Source: Synanceia verrucosa (lineage: Eukaryota; Chordata; Actinopteri; Perciformes; Synanceiidae). From it: 64,000 nucleotides of DNA. The stretch's first letter is position 1. The number at the start of each line of letters is the position of its first letter. The notes beneath the pieces are model-generated. The model was not told the DNA's origin. It did no database searches and was given only the letters and a program-made list of their open reading frames with translations. The stretch lies in assembly GCA_029721515.1 (NCBI GenBank), contig CM056562.1, positions 2,845,593 to 2,909,592 on the forward strand, read 5' to 3'. A program made the translations under genes and the position numbers. Positions 62,293 to 64,000 of this stretch are shown here, piece by piece.

Positions 62293-63155
62293 TGGGTGGG
62301 GGTTCAGTCTCTGGAGACTGGATCTGTTGAGAACTGGTTGTTCCCAAACTCAGAGAAGCAGGACAGATCAGAGAGGAGGAGGAAGAGGAGGAGGGAGGAA
62401 GGAAAGCTGGGATAGAGCCAAGGAGGGACAGAAGGAGGGAGATTAGGAGTAAAGAAAGTGGAAAAGATGTGATAATGACTTCTTCCTCAAGTCCTTGATC
62501 ATCCTCATTTTAACTTTTATTGTCCCTCCATCCTCTCCCCTTGCCTGCCTCCCCATCCCCCCATCTGTACTCCACCCATCCTGTTCCTGTCTTATTAACA
62601 CGTCATCCTGTTCCTCATCACTCTTTTCTTCCCATTATTTTCCTTTTTTTCCCCCATTCCCTTTCCTCCTCCACAATATTCAGTGACAGCTGGAGTTAAT
62701 CTGACACACTCACAAAACCACATGACCCACACACACACACACCCACACACACTTGACTCTCTGAATGTTAACTAACAACCTGCTGCAGACAAACTTTCCC
62801 ACCTCGTCTTGTCGTCTCTTCTATCTGACCTTCACTCACGCTGCTATCACTTACATGACTGTGATCAACACCAATATATGCCTTATTATTATATCATCAA
62901 TATTTGTTCCACAGTTAGGGTCTCATAAAACCTTCCTCCTCTCTAATTAACAGTGTTGTATTTCTGTACTGAAAGTTATAATGAAAGGACACTAAACTGA
63001 ATATAGTTAATTGTCTTGTTTTGCACTCAAACTTGTGGTAAACTCATTTGCAGAGAGTGCAACTCTCATTTTATTTAGAGGGCACGTTTAAAAAGAGCAA
63101 AGACTAACAGTTACAGTTACATATCTGTCTAAAAACTCATCAACATCATACATAG

Positions 63156-63953
63156 TAGAGATAGACCGATATATCGGTCAGCCGATATATCGGGCCGATA
63201 TTTGCCCTTTTTAATAAATAGGTATCAGCCGATATTCTTGTTTAGTCACACCGTCAGGCACATCCAGGGGCAGCCGTGTGTTATTGATGTGGTGGAACAT
63301 GCAGCTGCCGCATGTGAAGGACCCCAAACAAACCCATTTTTTGGAAGATTCAACGATTTCAACGTCCCATGGTCATATGTTTACTATTATGTTACAAGTC
63401 AACTATGCTGTGTTGCTTCATTTAGTGAAAGAAAAAAAGAATAGCATAACCGTCTGGAACTGGCATAATGCTGTAGCTGGTGAAGGTTCGCATAGCTTAG
63501 GCTACTCGCCGTTAAGTTTCAGGACTGTAGTCTAAAACTATCAGCAGCTTGCTTGCTAACATTAGCCCCATGTTGTAATTTCTGTTTTATTTCTCCTGTG
63601 TCGGAGTCGTAGTATTTCACTCTGTGTGTTGGGTGGAGAAGGTGGCAGCGATCACAAACACTGCAGCCTGATTGAAGGCTAACGTTACTCCGCTCTGCTC
63701 ACAGACAGCAGCACCGTACATGGAGGCACAGAGCTGTTCTTCAGCAGCCCAGAAGGGTGTATGAGTTTTCAGAAGCATGGTTTGACGCAGACAATAATCA
63801 GGTTTCTTATTAGCATTAATGAAAATTCAGCTCAAGAATATGCAGATTACATTTTAGCATGCAAATGAAAAGGAAAAAGGCAAGATATCGGCACTAAAAA
63901 TCGGCCCAAAAAATCTGCAGCACATATCGGCCATTGGCTGACTCTGACCTCTA
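63156..63953 (+). repeat. hAT-like repeat near the window end
   Basis: Starts TAGAGATAGACCGATATATC and ends GGCTGACTCTGACCTCTA, with several CCGATAT phrases inside both ends. I found no clear 8-bp duplication. No gene in the interior. Confidence 0.5.
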
Positions 63954-64000
63954 AACATCGGTAATTGTTTAAAATTTATAAGAATAAAGACGTAAATTTA

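Larger units (their letters stand above)
34245..64000 (-). other. 5' intron or upstream flank of the spectrin gene
   Basis: Everything upstream of the canonical coding exon. If the 3' splice site at 34245 is real, a noncoding first exon and the distal promoter lie somewhere to the right, possibly outside the window. I see no CpG-rich promoter-like segment here. Apart from listed transposons, 42.3-43.4, 44.5-48.2, 50.2-50.7, 53.1-54.0, 57.1-58.0, 58.5-59.5, 60.5-61.6 and 61.9-63.1 kb carry no gene that I can support. Confidence 0.6.

Overview
This is vertebrate, almost certainly teleost fish, nuclear DNA. It is about 60% A+T, has split genes with phase-matched exons separated by more than 10 kb, has unusually many (CA/GT)n microsatellites, and is full of short DNA transposons of the kinds that dominate fish genomes (hAT, PIF/Harbinger, TTAA-flanked and Tc1-like elements, with one L2-like LINE tail).

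Only one host gene can be read with confidence: the 5' part of a beta-II-type spectrin gene (sptbn1-like) on the minus strand. Three coding exons are visible. Exon 33942-34092 carries the canonical N-terminus. Exon 20403-20637 carries an alternative first-exon N-terminus that is Ser/Pro-rich and ends like the mammalian SPTBN1 short isoform. Exon 2433-2584 is the shared first exon of the first calponin-homology (CH) domain. Both N-terminal exons end in the same splice phase (one base over) and join the same CH exon to complete an Asp codon, so the gene reads as having two alternative starts. Everything between is intron. DNA to the right of 34244 is 5' intron or flank, because a good 3' splice site precedes the canonical ATG exon, so the distal promoter is not identified.

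Layout: 1-2432 downstream intron; 2585-20402 intron with nested transposons at 6.4-8.3 kb and large CA tracts at 9-10.6 kb; 20.4-21.6 kb alternative first exon and a candidate GC/CCAAT promoter; 21.6-33.9 kb intron with hAT, Harbinger and TTAA elements and a triple DR1 nuclear-receptor-like site; 34-64 kb upstream sequence with at least a dozen transposon copies, one nearly complete Tc1-like transposase with two stop codons, three hAT elements that keep only a BED zinc finger, and a short coding-like segment at 60.27-60.51 kb that I cannot identify.

The strongest structural observations come from comparing copies within the window. A three-level nested insertion (Harbinger containing hAT containing Harbinger) is confirmed by uninterrupted hAT copies. 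A second hAT copy carries 91 bp of the first copy's flank inside clean 8-bp target duplications. Two further nested insertions have their empty site elsewhere in the window. Family letters (A-G) are my own labels; superfamily calls rest on terminal repeats and target-site duplications read by eye, not on database searches.
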